Positions 1 to 10,570 of a DNA stretch of 64,000 bases are shown here, piece by piece (positions within the stretch are counted from its first letter, which is position 1; each line of letters starts with the position of its first letter). The stretch is from contig OZ234498.1 of the NCBI GenBank assembly GCA_965153455.1, positions 17,050,001-17,114,000 on the forward strand, written 5' to 3'. The position numbers and the translations under genes were made by a program. This stretch comes from Sphagnum compactum (taxonomy: Eukaryota > Bryophyta > Sphagnopsida > Sphagnales). The notes under the pieces were generated by a model. The model did no database searches. It worked only from the letters and a program-made list of their open reading frames with translations, and was not told where the DNA came from.

Positions 1-1209
1 AAATTAGTGCTGTATGAACACAACCGTCCAGAGTATCTGCGGGTGGTAGTTGTAGGGCTATCAGGAGTGGAGGGTATTGAAGAGACCCTGCTGATTGTCA
101 GCCACGATGGGTTCTTTGAGGAGATGAACTCCATTTGTGCAGGACATACGATTCTGCCAGGTTCTTGCTCCTGCTCCATCTCCAAAATGCTTGGATTGCA
201 TTCTTAAAGGACTTAATGACTCAGAATTCACAGATTCAGGCTACCAGGACAAGACACGGAGGTTGGCACATTTCTCACCATTTCAGAATCAATTTTGGAC
301 TATGATTTCATGTAAGGCTATTGGAATTCTGCATAATCTCTCTCTAATGTTGCTGAATTTTCTGTTCAGGCACAGTAGTTGTTTCCAAGGGACCAATTGT
401 TGTTCTGATTCTGTTGCTAAGCATAGAATCTGTCTGCCAGGTTAAACAAATCTATGCACCATGGTCACCACACCTATTTCCAGAGCTACACCTGGGGATT
501 GCCAGGGTAAGGATGATGCTGTCAAGAGGGGCTGCAATGGAAATCCAGATTAATATGGAAAGGACCACATCGTATCACTCAAGCATCATTGGTGGCGGAT
601 GATGAACACAGTGTGGGATGGATTGGCTGAGACCGAGGGCTTCAATGGCCACATCATGTTCATTGAAGAGGATTGCTATGTCCTCCCAAACACTTATCGA
701 ACAATTCAGTTCCTCACCAAAATAAAAGGTGACAAGTGCCCTTATCGTGTTGCTGCAAACATTGCACCATTAGACATAAAATCAAGGGGAGAGACATTCA
801 AGCACTTGGTTGTGGAGAAAGTTGGGAATGTGGGTTACACTTTCAACCGCTCAGTGTGGGAGTGAATCCATGCCCAAGCAGAGCCATTTTGCACTTTTGA
901 TGAATACAACTAGGATATCACATTGTGGGCTACCTTTGGAAATGCAATGTTTACACTATGTGGTCCTTCCACTACTGGAATACATTTTGGGAAATGTGGA
1001 CTTCATAGGGTATGAGAAGGGGCCAGGAGTAGCAGTATGTGAAGATAATGAGTTGCGTCCTCAGTCTTGTGGATAAGGTGCTCAACATCCCACCAGATTG
1101 AGATGTCATCAGGTATGCAATCAAAGGGTACTGCTATCATTTCAAGGGGTGGGGTGACACGTGGGACCAACACCTCTGCCTCCAATTTTCCTCCATGTAC
1201 CAAGATTAA
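1..1209 (+). pseudogene. Decayed GnT-II (alpha-1,6-mannosyl-glycoprotein 2-beta-GlcNAc transferase) copy
   Basis: The functional enzyme is a Golgi type II membrane glycosyltransferase that adds the second GlcNAc during complex N-glycan formation. This copy starts at or before base 1 with the conserved YEHNRPEYLRVVV block, followed by ETLLIVSHDGFFEEMN. After an interruption it resumes with CQVKQIYAPWSPHLF (about 435-475), then SLKHHWWRMMNTVWDGL (about 575-625), FIEEDCYVLPN, VGNVGYTFNRSVWE and the C-terminal GWGDTWDQHLC block, with a natural-looking TAA at 1207-1209. It cannot be translated through. There is about 280 bp of foreign sequence at 164-432, a stop at 551-553, a stop at 863-865, a TAG at 911-913 where the family usually has Trp, and frame changes near 480 and after 1005. 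The family assignment rests on motif memory and is strong. The 5' end of the copy lies outside the window. Confidence 0.88.
153..443. repeat. Direct repeat bounding an insertion in the GnT-II pseudogene
   Basis: The 11-mer tctgccaggtt occurs at 153-163 and again at 433-443, exactly at the two edges of a stretch with no GnT-II similarity. In the intact family the residues on either side (FCQV and CQVKQ) are the same codons, so the coding sequence is interrupted and restarted at this point. The simplest reading is an insertion with a target-site duplication. An unspliced intron with similar exon edges, or slippage, are alternatives. The inserted 269 bp shows no terminal structure I recognise. 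Confidence 0.5.
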
Positions 1210-2661
1210 ACTAGGATGGATGGAATCCCTCTGCCACGGTAATGGTGGTACAGCTTAAGAGACCAAGAGGTTCCTGCCTTTCCTTCTAAGGCATCTTCAT
1301 TGCTGAGAGAATTAGTGCCTAGATGGTGAGGACAGTTTTAAATATTGCTGGCAATAATTTGAATGCAGAACTTCATCAGAAACTAATGCTGGTGATGACT
1401 GGAGTATGGAGATTTCTAAATACTCATGAGCTGTATTGTTTCCTCAACTTTTTCTTAAGCATGGTAAAGGGCAAGAGCTCATTGCTGAAGCCAGGACATC
1501 TGTGGTTCAAGCTTTACTATCATGCTAGTGCTGTAGAAGTGGTGCATGAATTAATGAAAAGATAGTGATCCAAGTAGTCCACAATCAGCTGTATACAAAG
1601 ACTGCCCAAGCCAGCTATTGTGCCCCATTATGTGCACCCAATATATCTCAACTTCTTGTACTCCAAGAGTAGAATACCTACAAAAATATTTTAGGGTAGA
1701 CTCAGCTGCCCTTTGTCTCCTTCTGGCTGCATGCCAAATGTGCAACTTATGGGGATCAACATGATTTGTGTGTTATTTGGCATGATGATTAACTGCTTGG
1801 TTTTCCAATCTTTCCATCATGCACTGAAAAGAACAAGACATGCAAATCAACCAAAACTGTGTGTGTCTCCTCCTGAAGGTTAGAAGAATCTGCTGCTGCG
1901 GATAATGCTAGAATAATTACATCGCATGTGGCGCATACAGTCAAATAAGTGCTTTGCCTGAATAAGCTCACTCACTGAAACCTATTTTACCTTGCTGGGG
2001 TAAACTAGTGCAATTCAGAAGCAGTTGACTTTCATGTCTCTTCCTTACAGAAGAGCATGATCACATAAAGCTGGAACATTGAAATCAACACTTTTGTGGC
2101 AATTGACCTGGGGTCATGCACTATACATCCCCTCAAGTTGTGTTTGCCTGCTATAGTGGTCTTGAAAACCAGGCACTCTCTAACCAGTACATGACTGAGG
2201 TGGCTGTTCAAGAGAAGAAATAGGATCCCTTGATAACTTTCCCAGAGTCTTCCAGATGATGCAAAAAAGCTATGACTGTGCTCTGTTCATGGAGCAATGT
2301 AAGTTGGAACACAAACTCTGCAGAGTTTTTAGCTGTCAATACAGTCGCACCTGCCACAGATGATCCACATGACAAGAAATCATGAAATATACAATGGCAT
2401 CTGTACAAAGTGAGCTGCTCATAACAATTGTGCAACAAACAGTCTAAATTACCATGAAGGCTAACAGTCTCAAGTGCATGTCAGAGTACAACCTGCATCA
2501 AGGTTTTGCTGGTTAGATTTTCAGACACACAAGTAAACGTGGAGTCCTTTTGAGTACTAAGCTCATAACATCTGTATTTAAGTTTACAGTTGAGTCAGTT
2601 GACATCATACAGTAGTCTAACTAATGTAACAAATTTTAATGGGGGGCTTCACAAAGTATGG
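1210..2661. other. Intergenic, no gene seen
   Basis: The only open frames here are short (under about 80 codons), overlap on both strands and lack family motifs. The right end is presumably the 3' flank and UTR of the minus-strand gene ending at 2662. No repeat structure stands out. Confidence 0.5.
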
Positions 2662-4392
2662 TTAAGCACATACCCCCAAGGTTGCAATCATCACAATGTT
2701 CGCAATGATGACAACGGCAACTACACCAAACATCCAGTCTGTTACCTTTGCATATGGATTCACCTGCACATCATTTCTTGCTGTTAGATCCCGGTTACTG
2801 TAGAACATGAACTCTTGAACTAGATGCCCACTATTTTATGACATTAGAGACTGAAGAAACAGCAAAATGCCTAGATCTGACATCAACATCTGACAAAAAG
2901 AGCTGACTAGGATTTAGAGCCTTAACAATAGACACTCAAAGTGAGGGCAGATGTGTTGGTATTGTACAGTAACCAAAACAGTTAAGTGGGCATTGAAGTT
3001 TGGACAAGCAAATGCTGACCTTCTCTCGATAGATATTGAAGAGAAAATATGAAACAACAGGGAATGCAAGTACAGAGGGTCCAAGCCATCCTGGAACTCT
3101 TGTTGCTGCTTCAATTGACTCTGGCATGAGCTTCAGGGATATGGGTCCATCTGCTGCCACTGCATCCATAACCCTGCCTCCCAGCAACCCTGCCACTGCA
3201 GCTCCTGTTGTCTGCAACATACTTTGCAACTCACCTTTCTTAAAAACAGCCCTGCTATGCAGAGATCCTTCTGCTTCTTCTTCATGCTTCTGGCTCACAT
3301 TCTCCTTAATGTTTGAGGAACTCCCCTGGACATTCACAGGGTGAATTTATAGCAAGTTAAAAACCAAGTTTTGCACTTATATTAAAGAGTACCTGTGCGT
3401 CCAGGGTTACTCACCAGTGTGCAGCCTAATATTTTGGAAGGGTGATTGGTAATGTGTTGTAAAACTTTGGGCAAAATACTATGTTTGCATGATTGAGTAG
3501 ATAGGGTGATCATCCCTTACGGGCATTCCAAAATTTCTGCAAAGAGAAACTCACCGGATTTTGAGTGTCAAACGCTTCCTTGTTCAAACGGTCGGTTGCC
3601 TGCGCCATGTCTTCACGAGCGACCCAGGACTGCCAAAGACCCTGCTGAGACTGCGGATGGTCCACCCTATGGTGCAGCTCGGCAGCTGCTGTCTCCCAAT
3701 CGAAGGTGTGGTCCACCGATTCCGTTAGCTCTTCTGCTGCCTATAAACGCATTTTCACGCTTAGCGATCATCGGACACTGTATGATCAAGAGACTGGCAT
3801 TCAAGAGTAAAGATATTGCATATCCAAAGCCTCTGGAAAAAACCCTCTGCTTGATGAGGAAGGTAAGCTTCTAAACCTGCAAACGGGCATGCAAGCGCAG
3901 ATATTCCACACTATGGAGCAGGCAGCGCTCATCCAGGACAGTTCCGGGAGCACCCGACCGGGAGGGTTGCAACACCGTCTCCAACATACTGTCGTGCAAC
4001 CATCCTCGCATTAGGCCTTCCAACCTCTTTAACCTCATGTATCTGTCACCTCCCGACTGCAAAGACCTAAGAGCTTCTTCTCGCAATTGCCTAGAGCACT
4101 TTTGCCAATCGAGATCCGAGCAGACCGCCAGAAGAGCTGGCGTCTCTGCCGACAGCTTGTCGATCTCGATGTCGCATGTAGTTGGCAGCAAGCAGTCGGA
4201 TACTACCGCTGCCCTACCATGCCTTCTCGGGACCATTCGGATCAGAAACTGTCGGCATCCTGCACATCTATGTCTCGGCAACTGCAATGAGTATAAACCA
4301 GTCTTCTGCAATAGCCCTCTGGACGATGCCGAGGTGCCCCTGCTGGACCCACAGCAGGAGCTAGTCGGCACCAAGATTGTGGCAGTTCCCAT
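2662..4392 (-). CDS. Probable plastid-targeted membrane protein of unknown function, four exons
   Basis: Spliced model on the minus strand: exon 1 4392-3877, exon 2 3728-3555, exon 3 3325-3020, exon 4 2763-2662. All introns are GT-AG and all junctions are phase 0, giving 365 residues. The start is the first ATG of the frame; the frame upstream has only GTG. Residues 1 to about 60 are rich in Ser, Thr and Arg and poor in acidic residues, as in a chloroplast transit peptide. The middle (about 75-230) is hydrophilic, helical and Leu/Arg/Glu-rich, and about 233-255 is charged and disordered-looking. The C-terminal third has the block PESIEAATRVPGWLGPSVLA, a first hydrophobic segment (LAFPVVSYFLFNIY), the loop REKVNPYAKVTDWMF and a second hydrophobic segment (VVAVVVIIANIVMIATLG), ending in CA. 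This organisation looks like a conserved plant plastid or thylakoid protein, but I cannot name the family. Exon 4 could instead begin at 2811, which keeps the frame and adds 16 residues. The acceptor at 2764 is preferred because it gives a tighter loop. Confidence 0.78.
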
Positions 4393-5412
4393 CTCTTCCA
4401 CTTCTTTTTCTTCTTCGTCTCTTCTCTTAGCTCAGAGCTTCTTCACCTTGCCACCTCTCCCAGCTGGAAATTGTTGGCAGCCACAAGTCTTCAAAGCAGA
4501 CAACCCATCTCCAGAAAAACTTGAGCCGCAGAAATACTATTATCTCTTAGATTGACTCTCTCAAAACCCTCCCCACAATTCAAAACGCAAAACGCGTGCA
4601 AAATTACCTTGCAACGACAGAGAAATGAACCTTATCTGAAAGTCTTTTATTCAACAGAGTGCTCCAAATTTTCTAAAACTTAATTTTCGCGCACAACTCC
4701 CTCCCAAATTCTCCCAGATACTGACACTAAACGGCAAATCAAGTCTGTAATGCAGAATCTCGAAATGGAAACGGGTGAGAGCAACTGAGGCTGAAGCACG
4801 ACGACCTTCTGTGGCCACTATCATCTTCATCACGGGCAGTGGGACCGGGGGATTGTAGGAGACCGCGTTCGATAAAACCCGGCGTTAGAACTGGCGCGAA
4901 ACCACGCTGGGGGTCGTAAAGCAGGGGTCGGTGACCTTGGGGAAGGAAGGGTGGAATGGACTGGCGGGGCCCTGTTTGGATAAGCTTTGTGCCGGAATAG
5001 ATACTAGATTATGTCTAGGCCTGTCGAATAGGTAGGTAAATATCTGGGCATCTAGTTTTTGATGGAAGAATAGACTATTGTTCTATCATCTACATCTTAT
5101 ACATTTATTTTCTTCAGGAAATCATCTATTTTGCCAAGGTACCAGGTGGTAAGTAGGTGTTAAAATAATGTTAACTTATGTGAGTCCAGACCTGGAGTTG
5201 GGCATAACAAACGAGATGACTAAGAATCTGATGTGTCATGGAAATGTTAACCTAAATGATAAGAATACAAAAAAATGCCAAGAGAATATTGGCAGTCCAC
5301 AAAAATACAATCTTAAGTAAGGAGCCCCAAATATAATAAGATAAATCAATGGCAACTTAATGGTATTTGTAAAAATTGTCATTCAAGCAGCAATGTTCCC
5401 AATGGATCATCT
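4393..5412. other. Upstream region of the plastid-protein gene
   Basis: This lies directly 5' of the ATG at 4392. On the minus strand 4393-4460 reads as a purine-rich leader. About 4840-4990 is clearly more GC-rich than the surroundings, which fits a promoter-proximal region. Open frames on the plus strand at 4037-4555 are shadows of exon 1. No TATA box was assigned. From about 5000 the sequence becomes AT-rich with no recognised gene. Confidence 0.35.
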
Positions 5413-5532
5413 CATTGTGCACGCCCAATGAATTGTGCATGCACTGTTACATTGTGCATTGTGCATCATTCACATGCATTATTGCTTTGTGCATCTTTGC
5501 ATTTTGTGTTTGTGCATTATGCATCATTGCAC
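5413..5532 (+). repeat. Degenerate TTGTGCAT short-motif array
   Basis: The words ttgtgcat, ttgtgcac and tatgcatc recur about ten times within 120 bp, with irregular spacing. This is a decayed simple repeat. A 131-codon open frame crossing it (5376-5771) is composed largely of the repeat (Cys/Ala/Ile/Leu-rich) and is not treated as a gene. Confidence 0.6.
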
Positions 5533-6616
5533 TAAGCACCATCACATTGTTCTTTGACAACTTCTATCTACTTCAGTGCAACATAATTTTTCATTGCAAC
5601 AAAGTCCAAGCTCTACACTATTTGCACAAAACACATAAGAGATCACCATGGCTGAAGGAACAAAGTGTTCAAGGCGTGATGGCTAAAGGAGCCAGTGTTG
5701 AAGGTGTGATGGTTGGAGACAATGGTCATTACACCAAAGAACTTAATCCATATGTAGTTAACACAATATGAGGTTTGAACATAGGTTTGTTTTTGTGGTA
5801 AATTGGTATTTAGAATCCCTAATGGGCATTGATGGTTGTTGAGGTAGCTTCCTAATTTTAAGTAACAAGTTAGTAATTTGACTTTAGTAATAAGTTAGGA
5901 ACTTATTGTTAGTGGTGTTAAGGGCATATTTGTTAGTTTAACTATAAGTGTGGATGTATTACTTGAATGATATGCAATTGATATCTAATCATGTTAGAAA
6001 TATTTTACTCCAACGTAATATTGAAAACATTATACACCTACCTACTTGGGCTTCGCATTCTTTTGCACTACTACATCACAAAATTGAAAACAAGAACACT
6101 GGTACTAATCAACTAAGATGACTATTGCTTTATCTACCATATAAAATCTAAGTATTTCAAAAAATATGCCATGATCAGTCTATAACTAGATATGAAATAT
6201 TAGTGAAATTGGAAAATACCCAATAATACCCAATAATACATCTTTCTATCAAATCATGATAGAGAACAAAGTAGACACATTTTTAAAAATTTCATTAGAG
6301 GTTTCTTTCTGTGATAGAGTTGCAACTTTACCTTAATTCTTTGTTTTAAAATGATCAAACTGCTGAAACGTTCAAAAGATGCCTTAATTAAATTCCAAGT
6401 ACTCACAACCAGCTCTTTTGCCTTCTAAAATCCTTTCAAAATCCATTCTGGTGTAAGTACCAGATACTATTACATTACGACACAAACTAATTTCAGTCAT
6501 TTATATCTGAATATACGAAATGACTCAAATTCAATTGAGTCATTCATGTAGGATTCATGTTTGATTGTGAAATTTCAATACAAACAAAATAAAATGTAGA
6601 TTGAGCCCCATGGTGC
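5533..6616. other. Intergenic, AT-rich, no gene seen
   Basis: AT-rich sequence with a small internal echo of taagttag words at about 5865-5905. No coding motif, LTR pair or RNA gene could be supported up to the tRNA. Confidence 0.45.
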
Positions 6617-6700
6617 GGGGTGGTGGCGCAGTTGGCTAGCGCGTAGGTCTCATAGCTCCGAGAAATCCTGAGGTCGAGAGTTCGAGCCTCTCTCACCCCA
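6617..6700 (+). tRNA. Elongator tRNA-Met (CAU) with a 10-nt intron
   Basis: The 84-nt gene begins with GGGGTGG (6617-6623), which pairs with TCACCCC (6693-6699) followed by discriminator A. The D arm (GCGC AGTTGGCTA GCGC) and the T arm with GAGTTCGAGCC (B box GGTCGAGAGTTCGAGCC region) match the plant elongator tRNA-Met. The anticodon CAT is at 6651-6653. A short intron (about 6655-6664, gctccgagaa) follows the base 3' to the anticodon, the usual place for plant tRNA-Met introns. No CCA is encoded, as expected for a nuclear gene. A minus-strand open frame over this gene (ending SYETYALANCATTP) is a well-known false protein produced by plant tRNA-Met genes. Confidence 0.96.
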
Positions 6701-6704
6701 CTAC

Positions 6705-6709
6705 TTTTT
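6705..6709 (+). terminator. Pol III T-tract terminator of the tRNA-Met gene
   Basis: A run of five T residues begins five bases after the tRNA end, the normal RNA polymerase III stop signal. Confidence 0.75.
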
Positions 6710-7284
6710 GTCATTTGTTTTTGTTTCATTGTGTTCGCGGTTGTTCTGACTACTCATTTGCTTTGAATCTTCTTCAGAGATGTGCAACAGAAAGTTCCCC
6801 CTGGTGGTGTTGATTGGGCTTGGTTTCTTCATCAATGTTCGTTTTAAAGGGTTCTGAGTAATCGTCTTTTGTGTCGTCTACTTGTTTGTTTTGTTGTGAA
6901 CGAAAGCATGAAATTTGGAGTCTTGAATGATGAAAGTTCACTGCCTTCATTTTTAGGCTGACAAGACAGAAATGAAGAACTCCAATCAATTTGAAGCTGG
7001 ATTTAGCAGCAAAGAGGTACGCCTAATCACACCCACCATCACTTGCGTAGAGCACAGTGCACACCACATATGCTTACGAGCCTGGATTGAATTTACACCC
7101 AGTGGTGCTTGTTTGGAGATTTTGAAGGGATAGATATGTATGTTGACCAATTTGAGACATCAATTGTATGAGATGCCTGCAAGCTAGATTGTCAGTTTTC
7201 AGGAGATTGCACATTCTTTGACTGCACACTATTTCGATGGGGTCTCTGTTGGAAAGGATATGAGGTTCTGGATGAGCATTGAAT
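6710..7284. other. Intergenic, no gene seen
   Basis: Mixed-composition sequence with short overlapping frames only. The 5' portion of the following pseudogene may extend leftward here, but I cannot align any part with confidence. Confidence 0.35.
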
Positions 7285-8590
7285 TGAATTGAACATTGTG
7301 TGCCAATTTGGATGGCCTTTGGCTCTGTATTTCCTCCAAGGATGACATTGGCAGAGTCTGGAGAGGTGGGTGAACTCTGGTTGGGTGGTGCAAATGGTTA
7401 CCTTGGTTATGCTGAATGGGAAGTTCATGGATCTATCCCAGGAAAAAAGGTGGCTGTATTTAAGTCAGAAGGGTGTATCAGGGACACACTGATAGATACT
7501 AACGGCCTTGAGTATTCTTAAAAGGAGATATTGCAAAGAAATTACTGAGTGGCAGCATTACCTTGCTTGGAAGGAAGATCAACAGATCAAGATTCAATTG
7601 TAGCTGGTCTGGATCCTTACCTTGTTCCAGTTGAAGCAAATCATCTCATCAGCTCAAAGAAGGGCACCACTGCGGTTGGTGATATTCTCACAGCATGTGA
7701 AGGCCAGGCTGACCTGTCTGATATTGTGGTGTACAGAAAGTTTGATCCTGGTCATATCTGGTAGCAGTTTGTCATCCAAAAAAATTGTGGGTTGCAGCCT
7801 TCTTGTAGTTATCTGACATTTGGTCTGTATTATGACTTGAGGTGGGAGGGATTTCGTGTGTCTATGGTGGTCTGGTTAACTACATTTTCTTGAAGTCTGT
7901 GCACATGCTCTAATCGCCAAGCTTTGCAGCAGTAGACCATTCTCTGCTATTGGTGGAACATCTATATATCTGTATTACATGCTGCTTATGTTCTTAGTTC
8001 TAATATGTGCATTCTGTACACACATCCAACAGCAGCTATGCAACTGTACGACTCCACAGGTGTCCACAAGGAGGGACAATAGCCTACTTTGCTGCCTTGG
8101 ACCATACCAAATATTGAATATGATCCTCTATTGGAATCCAATACAAAGGAAGAAGAAACATAAGTGTGATAACTCTGACCCCAAGTGGGGCAAACAAAGG
8201 TGGCCTTAAAATATCTTCCCTTACCTTGTGAACTTGGACTGACATATTTCTTCAATGCAATAAAATGTACAATTCGGCCATAGAATCCCTACCAATACAA
8301 GAGTTGTCTGTAGTGCTGGAGGTGCCTGGAAGAAAGGACTGGAGTTTGCAGCACTGGAGGGTCTCCTCCAAGTGTGTAGACGCCTCACCAGTATTGGTCA
8401 TCCATGGGAATGCATGCGGGAAATTATTCATTGGCTTTCACTCCTGCAATCTCATAAATGTGGATGCAATCTGAAGGTTTATTCCTTTGCTTCTGTATTT
8501 GTTTCAGGGCATGCTGTCCCAGTGGGTATGTTCAAGTGTGGACAAGATTTTGAAGCTCATGTTAGTAATGGCAGCTGTTACTAGTATCTA
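7285..8590 (+). pseudogene. Broken AAE19/AASDH-like gene (AMP-binding domain plus beta-propeller)
   Basis: The intact family (plant acyl-activating enzyme 19, animal AASDH/ACSF4) joins an adenylate-forming domain to a C-terminal PQQ-like propeller. Fragments seen in order are SGEVGELWLGGANGYLGY (about 7340-7400), typical of the GE(V/I)GE..(V/L)xGxxxxxGY adenylation core; GDIAKKLLSGSITLLGRK (about 7525-7580), matching the TGD...LGRKD core, with a one-base shift restoring DQQIKIQL in the next frame and then a stop; and WRVSSKCVDASPVLVIHG..KLFIGFHSCNLINVDAI (about 8340-8472), matching the CVDASPL..IGSHS propeller blade. A pyrimidine-rich stretch ending in CAG at about 8505 looks like a retained intron end, so this is a decayed genomic duplicate rather than a retrocopy. 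The block at 7600-7763 (ISSKKGTTAVGDILTACEG) is not assigned. Several stops and shifts separate the pieces. Confidence 0.62.
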
Positions 8591-8859
8591 CACTCAGTTT
8601 ACTCTGAAAAAATGCCATGATTAGGGAAGGGCCCAGACCAAGAGCTTATTTGAGTCTTACACAGGGCTTGTAGCCTCTTTAGATGGAGGAGGTCTCCCAG
8701 AAAAATGAAGCAGGTGCATTCTTGTGTTAGCAGATTTCAAAACTTGTGTGGAAGTGAACCCTAATCAATGCCAATGGAAGTAATGCATTTCAACTTGAAC
8801 CCAGGCACCATCTCTTGCTAACAAAAATGAAGTAGATGGGTGGCAAACAGCTCAATGTG

Positions 8860-10570
8860 TGTCTAAGATGTCTTGTGGTTATGCAAGAAAGTGAGCAGAA
8901 CTTCTAATATGAGGAGCATCATTGCGGGGATGATGCATGGTATGAAGAGAGAGTATGTTATTCAACAGTTCCTGCTGTACATCACTGGCCAGGAAGGAAT
9001 TGTTGAGAAACTTCATCAGGGGTTCTTCTCAGATACCTGGGATTCAAAGTGGTCATGAGTCTGATGTTTTGTGGTAGCGGCCTCATACACATATATCCAA
9101 AATGTGGGATCACAGAGCATGCAAAGAGAGTGTTTAACAGGAGGGCCACATGCAATGTGGCTTCCTGGAGAATCATGATTATGGGATGTGTGAAACATGT
9201 GGAATGACAGGAGGAGGAATGAGATTGAGAAATGCAACAAGAAGGGTGCACATCTAACCATCTCATGTTTACGGGTACCAGATGCATGTGCTAGCAATGG
9301 CAGCACTTGAAGAGGGCAGGAGTATGAATGAAGAGATTGCTCAAAGTGTTGAAGTCCAGTTCTTTTGTGAGTAATAGCCTCTTAACATGTTTGCTGAACA
9401 TGGGGCTGTAATGGATGTGGAAAGTGTGTTACTAGATGCCCTGATCTAATGTGGTCTCTTGGACTGCCATGATTTCAGCAGATGTAAACTATGGGCAAGG
9501 TCAGAAGGCATGTGCTACTGTCACTGCAATTGAAGAAGCCAGGCATATTTGTGCTTGAGCAGATTATTCAATCTGGTTGTGAATCTGGTATTTTTGTGGG
9601 TAGTAGCATCATTGACATGGATGCATTAAACCCTTTTGGGCAGATCTAAATTGAGTAGGCTCATGTGGGAGCATAGAAATGTTGAAGATGCCATCACTAG
9701 ATATGGTGTCATGGAATCCCATACTTGGAGGGTATGCCATGCATAGGCATGCTAAGGAAGGTATTGGAAGATTTTAACAGATGAGTCAAGAAGATGCAGA
9801 GATATATAGCTAGGTTCAGCCTGGAGCTGTGCAGGCTTTGTGGATTAAGGGGTTTATTTTGAATTCATAGGTTCATTTCATAGTAATTTGGCAATATTGG
9901 AGCACTGTGTGTGCACTGTTCATTTTCTCTGCCATGCTGGCTGTCTGCATGAGGCAGAAGCTCTGATTGAGTTAATGCTCTGTGCACAAGATTCTGATGT
10001 GTGGAGCCTTGCTGTGCTTGCAGAATCCATTGTAATCTGATGCATTGCAAGGCTTTGTAAAACATTGCAAAAATGAGTAGTTGAATTGGACCCAGGAGGT
10101 ATTGCACAGGCTATGTTAAAAAGTCTATGCTGCTGCAGTGCAAATGCTCAACCACAGAGGCTGGAAAGGCTATGCAATTATACTCCCGGATTTAGTTAAT
10201 AGTGAGAAACACATAGGTTAGTACCAGATGACCAACGCGATGCTCCAAATATTCAAATCTGTGCAGGGTTTAAAAGGGATTGTCCATGCGAATCAACGAT
10301 CTTGGGTATGACCCAGATACAAAATTTATCCTGCACAATGTGGAGGAAGAAAAACAGGATTTTAAATGTTCTGACCACAGTAAGAAACTAGCAACTGAAT
10401 TTCGTCTCTTAGCAAATATCCTGGTACTCCCCAAGTTTCATTTTCAAGAATCAAACATTGTGGCACTCATCACAATGCCACTGTGTTGATTGTGGGCACT
10501 AGTAGGAAAGCTATCTTAGCACAGGATGCCAACTGCTTCATCAGTATGCAGTTGCAATTTGTTCATGTAA
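8860..10570 (+). pseudogene. Decayed DYW-class pentatricopeptide repeat (PPR) gene
   Basis: PPR proteins of this class are organelle RNA-editing factors. Recognisable P/L/S-type motifs occur in changing frames: SIIAGMMHGMKREYVIQQF (about 8910-8975); EHAKRVFNRRATCNVASWRI followed by EMQQEGCTSNHLMFTG (about 9115-9275); QIIQSGCESGIFVGSSIID (about 9560-9615); and MPSLDMVSWNPILGGYAMH (about 9685-9745). The C-terminal region around 10300-10420 reads LGYDPDTKFILHNVEEEKQ then HSKKLATEFRL, the standard start of the DYW deaminase domain (GYVPDT..VLHDVEEE....HSEKLA). It is followed by a degraded CGDCHTATKFIS-like segment and QDANCFISM in place of RDANRFHHF. The zinc-binding HxE glutamate is represented by HSKK, so the expected HSEK glutamate is Lys. 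Multiple stops and frameshifts make this a clear pseudogene on the same strand as its left neighbour. Confidence 0.88.

Noticed and set aside
4037-4555. Plus-strand frame of 172 codons
   Set aside because: It overlaps exon 1 of the minus-strand plastid-type gene, and its composition is explained as the antisense of that exon.
5376-5771. 131-codon frame rich in Cys, Ala and Ile
   Set aside because: Its unusual composition comes from the TTGTGCAT repeat; no plausible gene structure surrounds it.
6544-6729. Minus-strand 61-codon frame containing SSGVREARTLDLRISRSYET
   Set aside because: It is the antisense translation of the tRNA-Met gene at 6617-6700, a familiar false protein in plant databases.
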